A stretch of DNA of 64,000 nt from Ottelia alismoides (lineage: Eukaryota > Streptophyta > Magnoliopsida > Alismatales > Hydrocharitaceae): contig JAZKJV010004148.1 in assembly GCA_037367405.1 (NCBI GenBank), positions 186,501 through 250,500 of the forward strand, given 5' to 3'. The stretch's first letter is position 1, and every line of letters starts with the position of its first letter. The notes under the pieces are model-generated. The model made no database searches, was not told where the DNA came from, and saw nothing but the letters and a program-made list of their open reading frames with translations. Below are positions 1 to 11,520 of this stretch, in pieces. The translations under genes were made by a program, and so were the position numbers.

Positions 1-22
1 ACAAAGTTTAAGTATAGGGGGT
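1..22 (+). other. Polypurine tract of Athila element E1, first copy
   Basis: AAGTTTAAGTATAGGGGG followed by T lies immediately upstream of the LTR start TGATG at 23. An identical stretch precedes the LTR at 17,781. A purine-rich tract touching an LTR primes plus-strand DNA synthesis in LTR retrotransposons, so the LTR at 23 is a 3' LTR whose element body lies left of the window. Confidence 0.8.
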
Positions 23-3000
23 TGATGAATCCATGATTCATTAACTTTTCTGTCGCATTTTATCTTAAAACCCTTAACAAATACATTTAAATATATATTA
101 ATTCCCATCTTTTATAAAAACTTCATTCATGAATAAATATCCACTTTTAAGCATCAAAATCAAGTAAATAAATAAAGAACAAAGAAAAGAAAATAAGGCA
201 GATTGTAAATATGTATATATGTACAATATGACTTATAAATATAAATATAGATGCAAGATATATTTATAACCTAACCCCCGAGACCAAGTCAGCATGGATT
301 GGTCGACAAATCAATAAGTAGGGGGAGATAAGGGAAGAAAATCATAAAAATAAAATAAGTTACACTCCACATAATCCTCACTATTTTTCCAATAAATACC
401 AAAACTTCATTGATTTTTAATTAATTCAAATGTACATATTTTTCACCAAACTCTTTTCCTAATTATTTCTCAAAATGTATATAAAAATATAAAAATAAGT
501 TAAAAATATTATCCTGTATATATGCCAAGAAATCCAGCTTTTAAATTGTCAAATTCTCAACTTCCGAACATCATAACTTCTTCATACAAACTTCAATTTC
601 ACTCTACTCATATTTAAAGTTCATAAAATAATATTCTCTAATTAATAGAGGTGGATTCATTGAATTCGGAGTCCGTTTGCAAAAAGTCGGTTTAGGGACC
701 TAATGACAACAGGGTTTCTGGGCTATTTATTTTATGTAGAACACATTAATTATAATTTTATTAATTTATAATTTTTAATTATTTTCATGATGTTGTATTT
801 TCATCATAATTTATTTCAGAATTTTTGGAGCTTTTTTATTATTTTAATAAAATCCAAAACCCTAATCTATAGATAAAAATGAACTGGTTAACTTATACCT
901 GTATTTATTAATATGTAAATTAATTTATTAAAATCCCAAAAAATTCACATAGCCTTTATTTATTATTCTAATAATTAAGAAAATACAAAATTAATATGTA
1001 ATTATTTCTTTATTAAATTAAAAATCCAAAACCTATTTATCTATACCTATTTATTAATATAATATTTATATTTCGTATTATAATTATTATTTAAAAAACC
1101 TATTCTTCTATAGTTTAGATAATTTAATTATTTACATTTCTTGTTTTTATACCTATTTAAAATAGCGTTATTTACTATTTATTATATAATATATAATGCA
1201 TTTATGCATCTGGCCACCCAGGTGCTGACATGTGTCAGCACCTAGTGCATCTTCTCCAAGAAGCTGATACGACTTTTGTTCCAACCGGCCTTCTTCACCA
1301 TTTTTTCCTACATACCCTATAACTTCCTCGGGTGATGTAAACCATTGAACCTCTTCTCCTAACAACCTTCTTACTCGCCACCCTTGGATTAACCTTGAAG
1401 CCCAAGTAAATTACACTATAAATACACTTAAACTTGGTGGATTATAACTACTTTCTCTTAACCATCTGAAGCTCAGAATCCAGTGGCCGACCCCTCTCTT
1501 CCTTGCCTCACTCCGCTCGCTCAGGAGGTGACAGCTCTGGACAAAGGTGCCGCATGGGAGAAGGATCATCGGGGAGGAGTTCCAAGGTGCTCGCCAGCCC
1601 TTGCATCACCGCCTTGTGCGCATTCAGCTCAGGCAAAGATCGGCCGTTGAGCAACCATCTGAGGTAAATACACCTCTCTTTCCCAGATCAACTCATTCAT
1701 CTTTGTGGTTTTCCTTCTCGATCTCCATGCATACATTAGCGTAGATAATCACGTAGTTAGGAAGCCTAATCAAACTTCTTAAACACGCATTCGAAATCTA
1801 TTGTCAATTCATTTCATATTCAATCCAAATCGTGTTTCATTTCTCGAGTATTTCTCAAGTATGTTTCGTCTATTCTGCAAATGGTTTTTGATCTTGCAAA
1901 AACCTTAATCTTTCGGCCCATTTATCGCAAATTGAGCATACACATTTGATCTTTGCAGGTTTATCTTGCATCTGGAGCAGTTTTGAATCATTTGGAGTCT
2001 TCATCTTCATGAAATCGCCATTCAAAGAAGGTGCAACAACCCATCAGTCTCCAATAGCAGAGGTCCACCATCTTCATCGGCTTCGCCTCGCTGATATCCT
2101 CCACCTCCGTCCGTGCTCACCCGCAGGCGAGCTCGAGGGGTGAAGGAGCCACCCCTTCGGCCCTACAGGAGGCCCAAGCTTCACTCCAGTCGCCAGCAAG
2201 AATTCGGAGTAGACACCGCCTTCATTAGCCGCTCAACCAGTTGAAGAACGGCCCAAAGAACAGCCGGGGTACAGTCTTGCGACACGTGTCATCAGCGGAC
2301 GGCTCAGATCGCGCTGTACGTTATAATCCATACCGTCCAAGCCGAAGCGGTGTACATTTTGCATCTTAAATCCAGAGGATTTCCAGCATTCCAGACCGCC
2401 CCAGAACTTTCCAGAAATTACGTTTAGGTCCCCACGTGGGGACCTAAATGTAATACTTCATATTTTTTTACATTTCAGTCCCTGACAGAGGACCTAACTG
2501 CAGAACCTTTCTTAGTTTTTCTTGCATTTCTACCCCTGTGTTGTAAGGGGACTTTGGATGTATTTTTGACATTATTTTTCGTAGTTTTTTTAGGGTAGTT
2601 ACACAACTACCCTTGTAAGACTTTTCAGTAATTTTGGTGTGTTTTCATCGCTTCTTCATTGTGTTTTGATTTGTCGCAAATTGACTCCGTTTTGATTTGA
2701 TTTCGAGTGTTCATCGAGCTCGTTGCTCGATCGATTTACCTACTATATAATATCACTTATAGTTTACCTATTCTTCACCTATTATATTGTACGTAAATTA
2801 TTTGACAAAAAATATCACTTTGAAAAATAAATAAAAATTGGAAAAATATAAAATCAAATAAAAATTTTAAATTAAAAAATCAATAAAAAATATCGTGTTT
2901 CCTCGATCACTCTAAGAAGAGATAAAATAATCACAAAAATATATTTTCACTTTAAAAAATCAAAGTATCCTATTCTGCCTCCTTGAGTTCGACCCAGGCA

Positions 3001-3133
3001 CACTTACATGGTTAAGGAAATAGTGTAAGGTTTTAAACCAATCTTTGTTTGATGTAAAATCTCGGGTCTCTTTACGGTTCTCTACAGCGACAACCCAATC
3101 ACTTAAAACCATAATCGGACTCGAGCCGCATCA
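23..3133 (+). mobile_element. 3' LTR of Athila element E1, first copy
   Basis: A 3.1 kb LTR that starts TGATG and ends CATCA, the expected short inverted terminal repeat. The ends are fixed by three copies: this one, 17,781-20,892, and the inverted solo copy at 28,894-31,941 that shares both ends. The polypurine tract sits directly to the left. No open reading frame worth calling lies inside; the short ones are chance. The LTR holds a TATA box near 1,416 and GC-richer stretches around 1,500-1,650 and 2,050-2,400. Because the whole segment is duplicated, the difference between this LTR and the one at 17,781 dates the duplication and not the insertion of E1. Confidence 0.85.
1416..1425 (+). promoter_or_regulatory. 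Candidate TATA box of the E1 LTR, first copy
   Basis: CTATAAATAC lies about 1.4 kb into the LTR, just before a more GC-balanced stretch, as expected at the U3/R boundary. It is conserved in the second copy at 19,175-19,184. The start site would be about 30 bases downstream; this is inferred from spacing only. Confidence 0.5.
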
Positions 3134-4769
3134 CCGCCCCGGCGCCCGAACGCGCCTCCAGCCCACCCTCCGTGCGCCCAGCACCTCCACGTCCCGAGGC
3201 TGGGCCCCCGCCGTCCTCCGCAGAAGGCTGCCTCAGCCCGTGCGGCTGTTCCGCCCCATCTCCTCCGCTCTAGGCCCTTCACGACGCCCCGCGCTGCCAC
3301 TGCCATGACGATCCTGCGGCTCGCACCTCTCTCTTCTCTCCTGCCGCGCTCCGCGGTGGTTCCATCGCGTGCATCTCCGAGCGTGGCCGCCGCCCACTCC
3401 GCCAACCAACCGCCACCACTATCCCTTCCCTAGGCGCGCCCTAGCGTGGGAAGTGGGAGAGTCCCACAATCTTGTCATTTTTATTTTATTTTACTCTATT
3501 TGTAAAAAATGCATAGTCTGCCCCATATGTTCTATTAATTGCAAAAGTGTCCCCATGTACAGTTTGTTCATTTATTTCACTTTCAATTTTGCAAAGACAG
3601 CCCTACCTTCTCATATTAATTTGGATAGTATTTTCGCATTATTTTTTAATCAAAAAATATCATTTTGCAAAGCATTTAGTTCTTTATCTCGTGGATATTT
3701 AATTGTATTTTGTGAGCATTGGATAATTTACCAAAACTCAGAGTTTGACATTCAGTGATATTTTACCCAATTAAGCTCTGAAACTCGCATATATTCATTT
3801 ATCGCTCCAAAAATTGTAAAAAATCAGATTTGATGCCTTTAGTTATGTTGTAATTATTATCCAAATTGTATTTAAATTGGAATTGTCATTTGCATAAAAT
3901 AAATTATTGAATGATTTCTGTAATTGATTTTTAATTAAATCTACAAAAAAAAGTATTTTTGCGAAATTTCAAGTCTCTTGGATTGTTAATTGAAATATCT
4001 ATGTGAGATAGTTTTGCTTCTAGATAATTTGATTTCGTGGATTTATTAAAAATTAAATACTACCAATCACTCTGTTTCAAGTAAAAAATTCATATAAAAA
4101 TCATAAATTGTTAGAAAATTATAAAAAAATTAGCATAACTTTATTTCATCATGTTTAACTTCCAATAATTTTTTCATAATTTTCTCCTATCATTTGCATA
4201 AAAAATTGCATAAAAACTCCAAAAAGATTGTATTTTTTATTATTGCATCTTAAGCCCAAAATTCCAAAAAAAAATACATTTGCATTCGTTGTTGGATTAG
4301 GTTTATAGGAAAAATAAATTTTGACTGAATTTAGATTAATTTCACATTAAATATAAATTTGGCTAAGTCGCTTGTTTTCTTAATAACTTAATTCGTCCAC
4401 ATTTGTGCATTGGCATTTTTTATTGCATAAAAAAATTACAAAAAAAATCACACTTGGAAAATCAAGAGCTAATTCGCCTAATCTGATCCGAAGTTGTTCT
4501 TTTGACTCCTTGAGTCAACCCTAGGGCTTGCCCATGTTAAAAAAACATAAAACCGCACATTAATTTGATTCGTTGATTATTCAATTCGTGCGGTTAATTT
4601 TTATCGATTTGGATTTATCTGACTGCAACAAAATCGTTAATTCGATACTATTAAAAGGAAAGAATTCTGGCTCAATCAATACCTTCAAAGCATTGTTCGT
4701 AGCCGTGACCTACGTAGTGAAGAGAAGCCATTGCTTGCAATGAGACTTGCTCTAAACTGACCGTGCTTA
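3134..4769. other. Flank of the E1 LTR: GC-rich island followed by AT-rich DNA, no gene seen
   Basis: Directly after the LTR end comes about 330 bases of very GC-rich sequence (3,134-3,465), then AT-rich sequence with many short runs of A and T. The order of a GC-rich block followed by short phrases ending in CCCC resembles the GC-rich part of the E2 LTRs (32,000-32,430 and 49,200-49,680), although I see no clear alignment. Reading frames in the island on both strands are rich in Pro, Arg, Ala and Gly, as expected from base composition. It may be the R-U5 part of another Athila-type LTR that E1 entered. The same stretch recurs at 20,893-22,519. Confidence 0.45.
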
Positions 4770-5932
4770 GATCCATCGGAATATTACTAACTATAGTTAC
4801 ACATCTTGACTTCTACATCTTCAAGATGGAAGTCAATATTACATTCCTCTATGAATACCTCTCTGAGGATATTAATATGAAGTAGCCATAGGGCTTCATG
4901 GTTGAGGAAAGCAGGGTGTGCAAGCTAAGGAACTCCATCTACGGACTCAAATACGCTTCTTATAGTTGGAAGATAAGGTTTGATGAGATTATAAATGTTA
5001 TGATTTCAGATAGGATCTTGATGAACCATGTGAAGTTTAGTGGGAGTATCATTGTGTTCATCATGATAAATGTACATGATATCCTAATCATTTGGAATGA
5101 TATAAGGATAATAATAATTGTTTTATAGACTGGCTATTCCATACCTTGAGATATGATCTTAAGGAAACCTCTTAGATCTTAGTTCTGAAGTTGTTCAGAA
5201 GCAAGGAGAAGAGGATATTGGGATCGTCACATTAGTGGTACACCTTGGACATTTCCATTTTCTGGAAAATTCCAAGAAAGGCTTCTTTTCCTTAAAATAT
5301 GGTACTGACCTATCTAAGTGGATAGCACCTCAAAGAGTTGAGGAAGCGAATGCTAAAACTACTTTCCCTTGTGCATCAGTTATGAGAAGCTAGGTGTATA
5401 ACAGATGTGTACAAAAGCTAAATATCTGCCATGCAGTGGGAGTAGTAAACTGCTGCTAATTCTACTATGGAAATAAAATATTTGATTGCAGTAATAACAA
5501 TATCTTCAAAGAGGACAAGACTTTAGAGATAGTGATCTCAAGGTCTTATCTTCTAGAACTTAAGACTTTATATATAGTGATCTAAAAGGTCTTAACTGCA
5601 GATACCTTAGGAGATAGAGATCTCCGAGAATAAGGGCATTCTCACAGGGATAATAGAAATTGCATACTCGTTATAATAATTATTGAATTTTAGTGTTAAA
5701 GACACTATAATAACAAGACTGGGTATTGGTTGCATAAGATACAACATAATTATTGTATGCGAGCACTGTTACTAGGAGATATGCAAGTGTCGTAAAAGGA
5801 CTTAGTGTAGTCTCTCAGGAACAGAGTGACTGATCAGCTTACCTAGCTATTTTTCTAAATAGTCTATGATTTTCACATGAGTGTGGGTTAAAATGATTAG
5901 CCCATTAATGGCCCTTTGGGCTAGTGGGAGAT
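4770..5932 (+). pseudogene. Ty1/Copia reverse transcriptase and RNase H relic, first copy
   Basis: The translation around 4,770-5,120 follows plant Copia RT: a segment like ILL-I---LD--I--M-V--FL, then NSIYGLKYAS-SW, then INVHDILIIWND, where the family has YVDDILLIGND. The second catalytic Asp region is present but the YVDD motif reads NVHD here (NVDD in the other copy). Further on, faint matches to the family's PYASAVGSLMYA and TRPDICYAVG blocks appear between stops at about 5,340-5,450. Several stops and shifts make this non-functional. The 5' part of the element (gag, protease, integrase) is missing. It runs directly into the PPT and 3' LTR at 5,933. Confidence 0.8.
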
Positions 5933-7625
5933 TGTTGGACATGCAAGCCCACGGCGAGCCATTATGCAATAAATGTTATTGCAAATATCATTCCCTAATA
6001 TGAAATGAATAGAAACTAATTTGCATAATAGGTCCCTTAGTATAATTAGGGTTATGTACCATGTCCATCTTAATGATCATACATCTGTAGATTCAATAGT
6101 TGAATCATAGAGGCTGGTGCTTAGATGAATATCTGAGGAATTAGATTGAGGACTCATCAAGCACCGTCAAATGATTGTTAAGAGATGATCTCTAGCTTGA
6201 GGGGGAGATGGCAATCCTTTCTCATTAGGCTAATATATGACCGACCTCTTGATGCAGGTCCTCTGCATTGAAATAGAGATTCAGAGGCGTCAGATTAGTT
6301 AGGTCAAAGAGTTGACTTAACGAGATCGATATAACCAAAGTCCTATGTCGTATACTATCACGATATACGCACACATCCTCTGACCGGAAACAGATGTGTT
6401 ACTATAAGTCTAAGTATGTACATTTGGCAGACCAATAGGTTGATGACCTAACCAAGGTCTATACACCGGCGAGCTGGTGTGCATATGAGTACATATGAGT
6501 AATACGATCTCTCAAAGAGAACATACAGGTTCACTTGTGAAGCGAAGACATGAGCTCACTCATGATGTATTGGGACCGATCAAATTCCATGCACGGTCGT
6601 CGTGCTTTGGAAGCATGAAAAGAATTTATAAGGTATGATATATGCTTTTGGAAAGCATATGATCGATACCAACTCTCAATGACCAAGAATGAGAAACTTG
6701 ACGATGAAACCCTGAGATGAGAGTGTAAAATTGATCTATATATTTGGGTTTATCATTGGTCTTCCAGTATGCTAGATGTACAGGTATTAGGAATACTTGA
6801 GAGTGATGTGATCATAAACAATTGTATAACCATGACGCTTCGATTCCGAGGGAGTGATGAAATAGGTTTGGATTTTAGTGACTCCTCTCAATAGAGAAGT
6901 AATCTGATCTTGATCCAAGTGTTCGACGTTGATTTGAATGAGATTCAGATACAACGAAAAGATTAGATTTACGGTCTTTATTTAATCAAGCGTCTATGAG
7001 AGGTACACGAGATCTGGATTTAAGATGTGATCTCAATATCCAAACCCCTATACGTGGAACGTACACTCGCCGTGTCCTTATCTCCAAGTATCTGCGGAGA
7101 AAGCGCATTATTCTTGAAAGAGTTCAAGAATAATTCCATTTTTGAATTATATCTAAGCATTGAGAAATGGATAATTAAATGTGATTTAATTATCATGAAT
7201 AATGTGAGGTTGATTATAATATTTGAATGCATGAGAATGATAATTCAATGTAATTAAATGTGATTTAATTATTATAGATATGAATAATGTTGATAGCACT
7301 ATCCAATTATTCATATATATATATATATTATAAATGTGATTTATAATATATTAGAGAGAGACTATTGTGATTTATATTTGTTAGTTAATTTTTGATGTGA
7401 ATTGGATTCACATTGGATGATTAATTGAAAATATATTTTACATTTTGTTTTTAGATGTGAATGTTATTCACATTTTTCCAATGGCATGATTGCAATATTC
7501 ACAAGATAATTATGAATTATTTTTTGTGAAGTAATTTACAACAAGTGTTGTTGTAAATCTTGGAGATATCATGAGATAATGAGATCTCATTATATATACC
7601 CATTCCACCTCAAGAGGGTGGATGG

Positions 7626-8435
7626 TAGGGATGCAACCAGATACGGATATATCTGTATCCATCCGCTACCGTATCCTCTTAAAAGCTGATACGGATATAC
7701 ATTTTCATATTTTAGCGGATACGGATACGGATACAGATACTAGTTTTAAATTTTTTACGGATACGGATTCAGATACGGATATCATTATAGAATTTTTCCA
7801 GATACGGATACGGATATATATATTTTTCGCGGATACGGATACGAATATCTGTATTATCCATATTTTCAGTAATATTTTAGCTTCACAAATGTTTTGCATG
7901 CCTCAATGTAGCTCTGATACGAAGTTGTATCTCATCATGAAATGTAAAAAAAAGTAATAAACTTTTATAATTTATCATAATGTCGTTTCATGAAATATAC
8001 CATATCACCTTTATCTTATTAGTTGGTTACAATGTTATAATATTACCTATATTTTAAAAATATTTCAAATGATTATGCTCTTCAATTTATTTCATTCAAT
8101 ATTTTAATTTATTTTCTTATTTATTATATAGCATTGTGAGTTTGTTGAATTTAGGGGGTAGTCGTCCATCAATTACAAGTTCGCAAAGACATCATTTTTA
8201 ATCAAAAGTATGAGGAAGTACTTAATATTTATAAGATAATCCGTATCCGTTTCTTAAATATCCGTATCCGAATCATGATTATCCGATTCTGAATCTGTAT
8301 CCGTATTTAAGGATATGGTATTCAATTTTTTATATCTGTATGATATTCGTATCTGTATCTGTATCCATATTTTGAAACGGATAAGGATATGGTAATACCT
8401 ATATCCGTGAATGTATCCGTCTGTTTGCATCCCTA
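7626..8435. mobile_element. hAT-type MITE with ACGGAT-rich fold-back arms, first copy
   Basis: The element begins TAGGGATGCAA and ends TTGCATCCCTA, an inverted terminal repeat. It is flanked by an 8-base target duplication, GTGGATGG at 7,618-7,625 and GTGGATGT at 8,436-8,443, one mismatch apart. Terminal TA-GGG and 8-base duplications fit the hAT superfamily. The left 240 bases are packed with GATACGGATAC hexamer arrays and the right 200 bases with the complement (GTATCCGTATCC), so the element can fold back over long arms. The central part is AT-rich and non-coding. The apparent open frames are translations of the hexamer repeat. Confidence 0.85.
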
Positions 8436-8697
8436 GTGGATGTCCACCAATCTCCGTTAGGAGTAGGGTGGTCATCCCCCCTTTTAGGGGATAAGGTCAA
8501 TCTTCTCATTATCTCTAAGATTAATTAATTTGATTTGAAATTACTTATATTGATTTATATATATATATATATTAATTTAAATTGAATGAATTATTGTTGT
8601 GTTTTTATAACATCGTGGCCATTGAAAGAAACACAAATCAATCTCATCCATTGACTTTGTGTTGTCCATGGATTGAGATCAATGGACTCCCAAATCC

Positions 8698-8707
8698 CTA
8701 TATAAGA
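8698..8707 (+). promoter_or_regulatory. Candidate TATA box of the Copia LTR, first copy
   Basis: CTATATAAGA is followed by GAGGAACCCC and a CT-rich stretch about 45 bases downstream, a typical layout around a plant Copia transcription start. It is conserved at 26,443-26,452. Confidence 0.55.
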
Positions 8708-9179
8708 AGAGGAACCCCTTGCTCTTCGAGTGAGGATTACGATAACTCTCTCTCTCTCTATGATTCTCATTCCAAGCCTTCTCCATCTCCTTGAGTGTCC
8801 ATCGACTCCTCTCATAGAGAGATGGTCAACTCCATCATCACATCACCGTTGTGTCGCCGCTTCGACGACTCTTGGATCTCCGTCTTCGTTGGTGCGTCTC
8901 GCTCGTGAAGAAGGCGTTCTATCTTGTGAGACGAGATCAGGAGAACCATTGCATGGATCAATGACTTGGATTTGGAGAAGTACGTGACTCATCTCAGCGC
9001 TTGCAAGCGTCTCCTCCAATGGATCGGACTTGCGACAAAAGGTCTCTACTCTTAGAGGCTCGATCACAACCACGCTACAAGAGGTATTCCTTTATCTATT
9101 ATGTGGTTAGATGAAACTATCCAAGAATTGTTCTTGGATCATGTGGTTTCATCAATGACATTTTTTAAATTCTACTGCA

Positions 9180-9260
9180 CCAAGCAACTAGTGTGACTAG
9201 TCGCTCTTGATCGCATATGAGCGATCCTCACGCTTCTGTGATGTGCTTAAGGATTCCCCC
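9180..9260. other. Short spacer between the two Copia LTR pieces
   Basis: About 80 bases with no match that I can see elsewhere except in the second copy. It contains the near-palindrome around TCGCTCTTGATCGCATATGAGCGA. The exact ends of both neighbouring LTR pieces are uncertain, so part of this may belong to either. Confidence 0.4.
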
Positions 9261-9716
9261 ATATCCTTCATTATTCTTATCCACAATAACTAAATCATAT
9301 TTAATTACTAGATCATCATTCTCAAGCATCAAAATAATATGAATCAAATTCACATTATTCATGATAATTAAATCACATTTAATTAAATCACATTTAATTA
9401 TCTATTTCTCGATGCTAAGATATAATTCAACTATGGAATTATTCTTGAACTCTTTTAAGAATAATGCGCTTTCTCCGCATATACTTGGAGATAAGGACAT
9501 GGTGATTGTGCATTCCACATATAGTGACTTGGATATTTTTAGATCACATCTCAAATCCAGATCTCATGGATCTCTCATAGATACTTGATTAAATCAAGGT
9601 TATAAATCTAATCTCCTCATTGCATCAGAATCTCATTAAGATCAATGTCCAATGCTTGCATGATTACTTCTCTACAGAGAGGAGTCACTAAAATCCAGAC
9701 CCTTTTCATCACTCTA
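9261..9716 (-). mobile_element. Inverted fragment of a Copia LTR, first copy
   Basis: Read on the minus strand, this matches the forward Copia LTR at about 6,850-7,300, including the blocks around CTCTTTCAAGAATAAT and CTCCTCTCTGTAGAG in diverged form. It is cut at 9,717 by the start of an E2-type Athila LTR. In the second copy the other half of the same inverted LTR is found beyond E2 at 56,815. The forward and inverted Copia pieces differ clearly, so they are separate insertions. Confidence 0.75.
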
Positions 9717-10714
9717 TGTTGAGTGATAATCTTCGAGGATTGGTTATTAATGATATAAAGTTGTCGTTACGATCCCCAAAATTCCCAGCTCAAACAAACA
9801 TTTTTTCTTCCTCAAGCCAATATTTAATTACAAGAATAATGAAGCGAGAGAAATTTTTGCTACTTATTTACCTGTATAGCAATCACGATTGAACTCAGGG
9901 AGGAAACAATTCCCGAGGGTTATTCAATTAATCAAAAAAATCAAATAAAAGAGAATAAAATTCTCAATGTACAATATGCTTGGTTTTTGTTTTGATTTTT
10001 ATCTTTTTATTTTTTATATTTTTTTCCTATTTTTATTTTCTTATTTTTCAAATTTTTAATGATTTAAATTTTGCAAAATTTTAATTTTAAAAAATGATTA
10101 TTTCTTAAAACAAATAATATATACACGAAAGAAATGAAACCCTCTCTTTTTGGATTTTTAAAATATGACAAAAATGCTCAAAACATTCAAATAAAATATT
10201 TTCGTGTTTTTATGATTTTTTACTATTTTTTAATTTTTTGAGATTTTTAGGATTTTAAAATGAATAAAATAGGGGAAAATGCAAACAACGAGAAAATAGG
10301 ATTATTTCGCAGTTTAAAAATATTATATGAAATCAAAAATTGCGAAAATTATTTTTCTGAAAAACTAGAGGAAACTATCTACAAATATGAACTCTAATCA
10401 CATTTTTATTTTTCTACAATTTTATATGATTTTTTAAGATTTTTAGAGTTTTGCAATGTTTGGGATTAAACAATAACTAATGCGTGAAATTTGCATATAA
10501 ATTAAAACTCACCAAAAGAAAATTAAACTATTTTTTTGAATTTTTGAAGCAATATTCAAATTTTTAGGATTTTTCAAAGTTGAAACAGGGAAAAATGGCA
10601 AGTTTTTTATTTTTTAATAATAACAAATGATGATAAAATACAATAAAAAATTATTGTATATAGAAAAACTAAGCATGAGGTATTATTATTTTTTGTAGAA
10701 TTTATTGAGTACAA
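9717..10714 (-). mobile_element. First 1 kb of the E2-type Athila LTR, cut at the duplication junction
   Basis: It starts TGTTGAGTGATAATC, the same as the outer end of E2's 3' LTR at 27,449 and of its 5' LTR at 47,898. It is AT-rich and non-coding. The sequence follows the E2 LTR to GAGTACAA at 10,714 and then changes abruptly to E1 gag. The remaining 2.5 kb of LTR is therefore absent from this copy. The orientation matches E2, minus strand. Confidence 0.85.
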
Positions 10715-11520
10715 GACACTCTTGAGATCAACTGGATTTGGTATACTCTGATTCAGCATCCGAGTGTACCTCATCAGCAGCAGCAGCAGTATAGCCAACC
10801 GCAACCGTAGCATGGACGTCCACACTTTCAGCACTGACACAATTTCACGCAGCAGCAGTCTCACCAGCATGCTTATCAGAGACCGCATTCATATCAGTAT
10901 CCTGCTCACCATTCACAGTCACATCACTATCAGCAGCAGCAGTCTTCCTTTACACCACAGAGATCCTCCCAGCCTTCCACCTCATAGCATTACACGCCAA
11001 GGCAGGAGAGAATAGAGAGCCAGGGCCACCACACCAAACCTCAGATGTCTTCACAGACCCAGGCACTAAATCAAATCATGGACATGCTGAGTATGCTCCA
11101 GATTGCGCATAAGACAGAGATGGAGAAAGTTAACCGTCGTGTGGACGAGTTAACTACACTGAAGACCACTCTCCCAGCCCAGCCTCAGATGAATCCGAAC
11201 AACAAGAGGAGGCATCCAGATCAGGTAGACAACTCTACAGGTATGATCTCGTTTCCTGGATTTTTATCTAACTTCATTCGTCTCAGGAGCGGTAGATCAC
11301 CTCGAGCACTTGCAGGAGTAAAGGAGAGGGCACTTAATGAGGAGCAGGAGCAAATCCATGAACAGCAAGATTCTGATGCTGAGGAGGAGAATCAACAAAA
11401 TGATGAAGACCACTTTGGAGGTCAAAGAGAAGGGAGCGATGCTGATACAGTTGACATGGACATCGGCGAATCAGACGATGATATCATGCCATACCATGCA
11501 GATACTCCCGAAAAAATATG
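10715..11520 (+). pseudogene. gag: E1 gag, C-terminal part only
   Basis: The fragment starts abruptly at the duplication junction. Up to about 11,030 it reads, across several stops, as a Gln/His/Tyr/Ser-rich stretch with CAG runs (QQQQ, HHSQSHHYQQQQ), the usual tail of Athila Gag. From 11,045 an open stretch has a coiled-coil-like segment (MDMLSMLQIAHKTEMEKVNR) followed by an acidic Asp/Glu region. A similar tail is seen in E2 on the minus strand at about 44,120-44,900. Capsid domains are missing. The reading frame changes near 11,510-11,520 at a run of A, after which the protease region follows in another frame. Confidence 0.75.

Larger units (their letters stand above)
5933..9179 (+). mobile_element. 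Copia 3' LTR, first copy, interrupted by a hAT MITE
   Basis: CTAGTGGGAGAT, a classic plant Copia polypurine tract, precedes the LTR start TGTTGGACATGC at 5,933. Part of the LTR recurs in inverted form at 9,261-9,716 and at 56,815-57,755, which supports its being a mobile unit. A TATA box sits at 8,698. The right end is less certain: I place it at CTACTGCA, 9,179, because that ends in CA and lies after the region shared with nothing else. Without the 810-base MITE and its 8-base target copy, the LTR would be about 2.4 kb. Confidence 0.65.
1..10714 (+). repeat. First copy (left-truncated) of a 17.7 kb tandem segmental duplication
   Basis: This stretch matches 17,759-28,447 base for base apart from scattered substitutions and a few short indels. 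By eye I count about ten substitutions in the first 1.5 kb. It contains the end of Athila element E1, its flank, a Copia relic, a hAT MITE and the start of an E2-type LTR, all in the same order and orientation as the second copy. The window begins inside this copy, so its gag-pol lies to the left. The copy stops at 10,714, where the second copy continues into more LTR sequence and this one switches to E1 gag. A false haplotype duplication in the assembly is the main alternative. Confidence 0.9.

Noticed and set aside
3103..3405. 100-codon minus-strand frame and the 87-codon plus-strand frame in the GC-rich island
   Set aside because: Overlapping open frames on both strands, rich in Arg, Ala, Gly and Pro, are what GC-rich non-coding DNA gives. 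No domain or motif is present.
4898..5128. A host gene encoding a 76-residue protein
   Set aside because: It is the readable part of a Copia RT, with stops before and after, and lies directly upstream of a Copia polypurine tract and LTR.
7622..7957. 111-codon frame of DTDTD-type repeats
   Set aside because: It is a translation of the GATACGGATAC hexamer arm of the hAT MITE.
8560..8575. AT dinucleotide runs (also 7,314-7,330 and 48,188-48,202) as origins or boundaries
   Set aside because: Short simple repeats within LTRs, with no other supporting signal.
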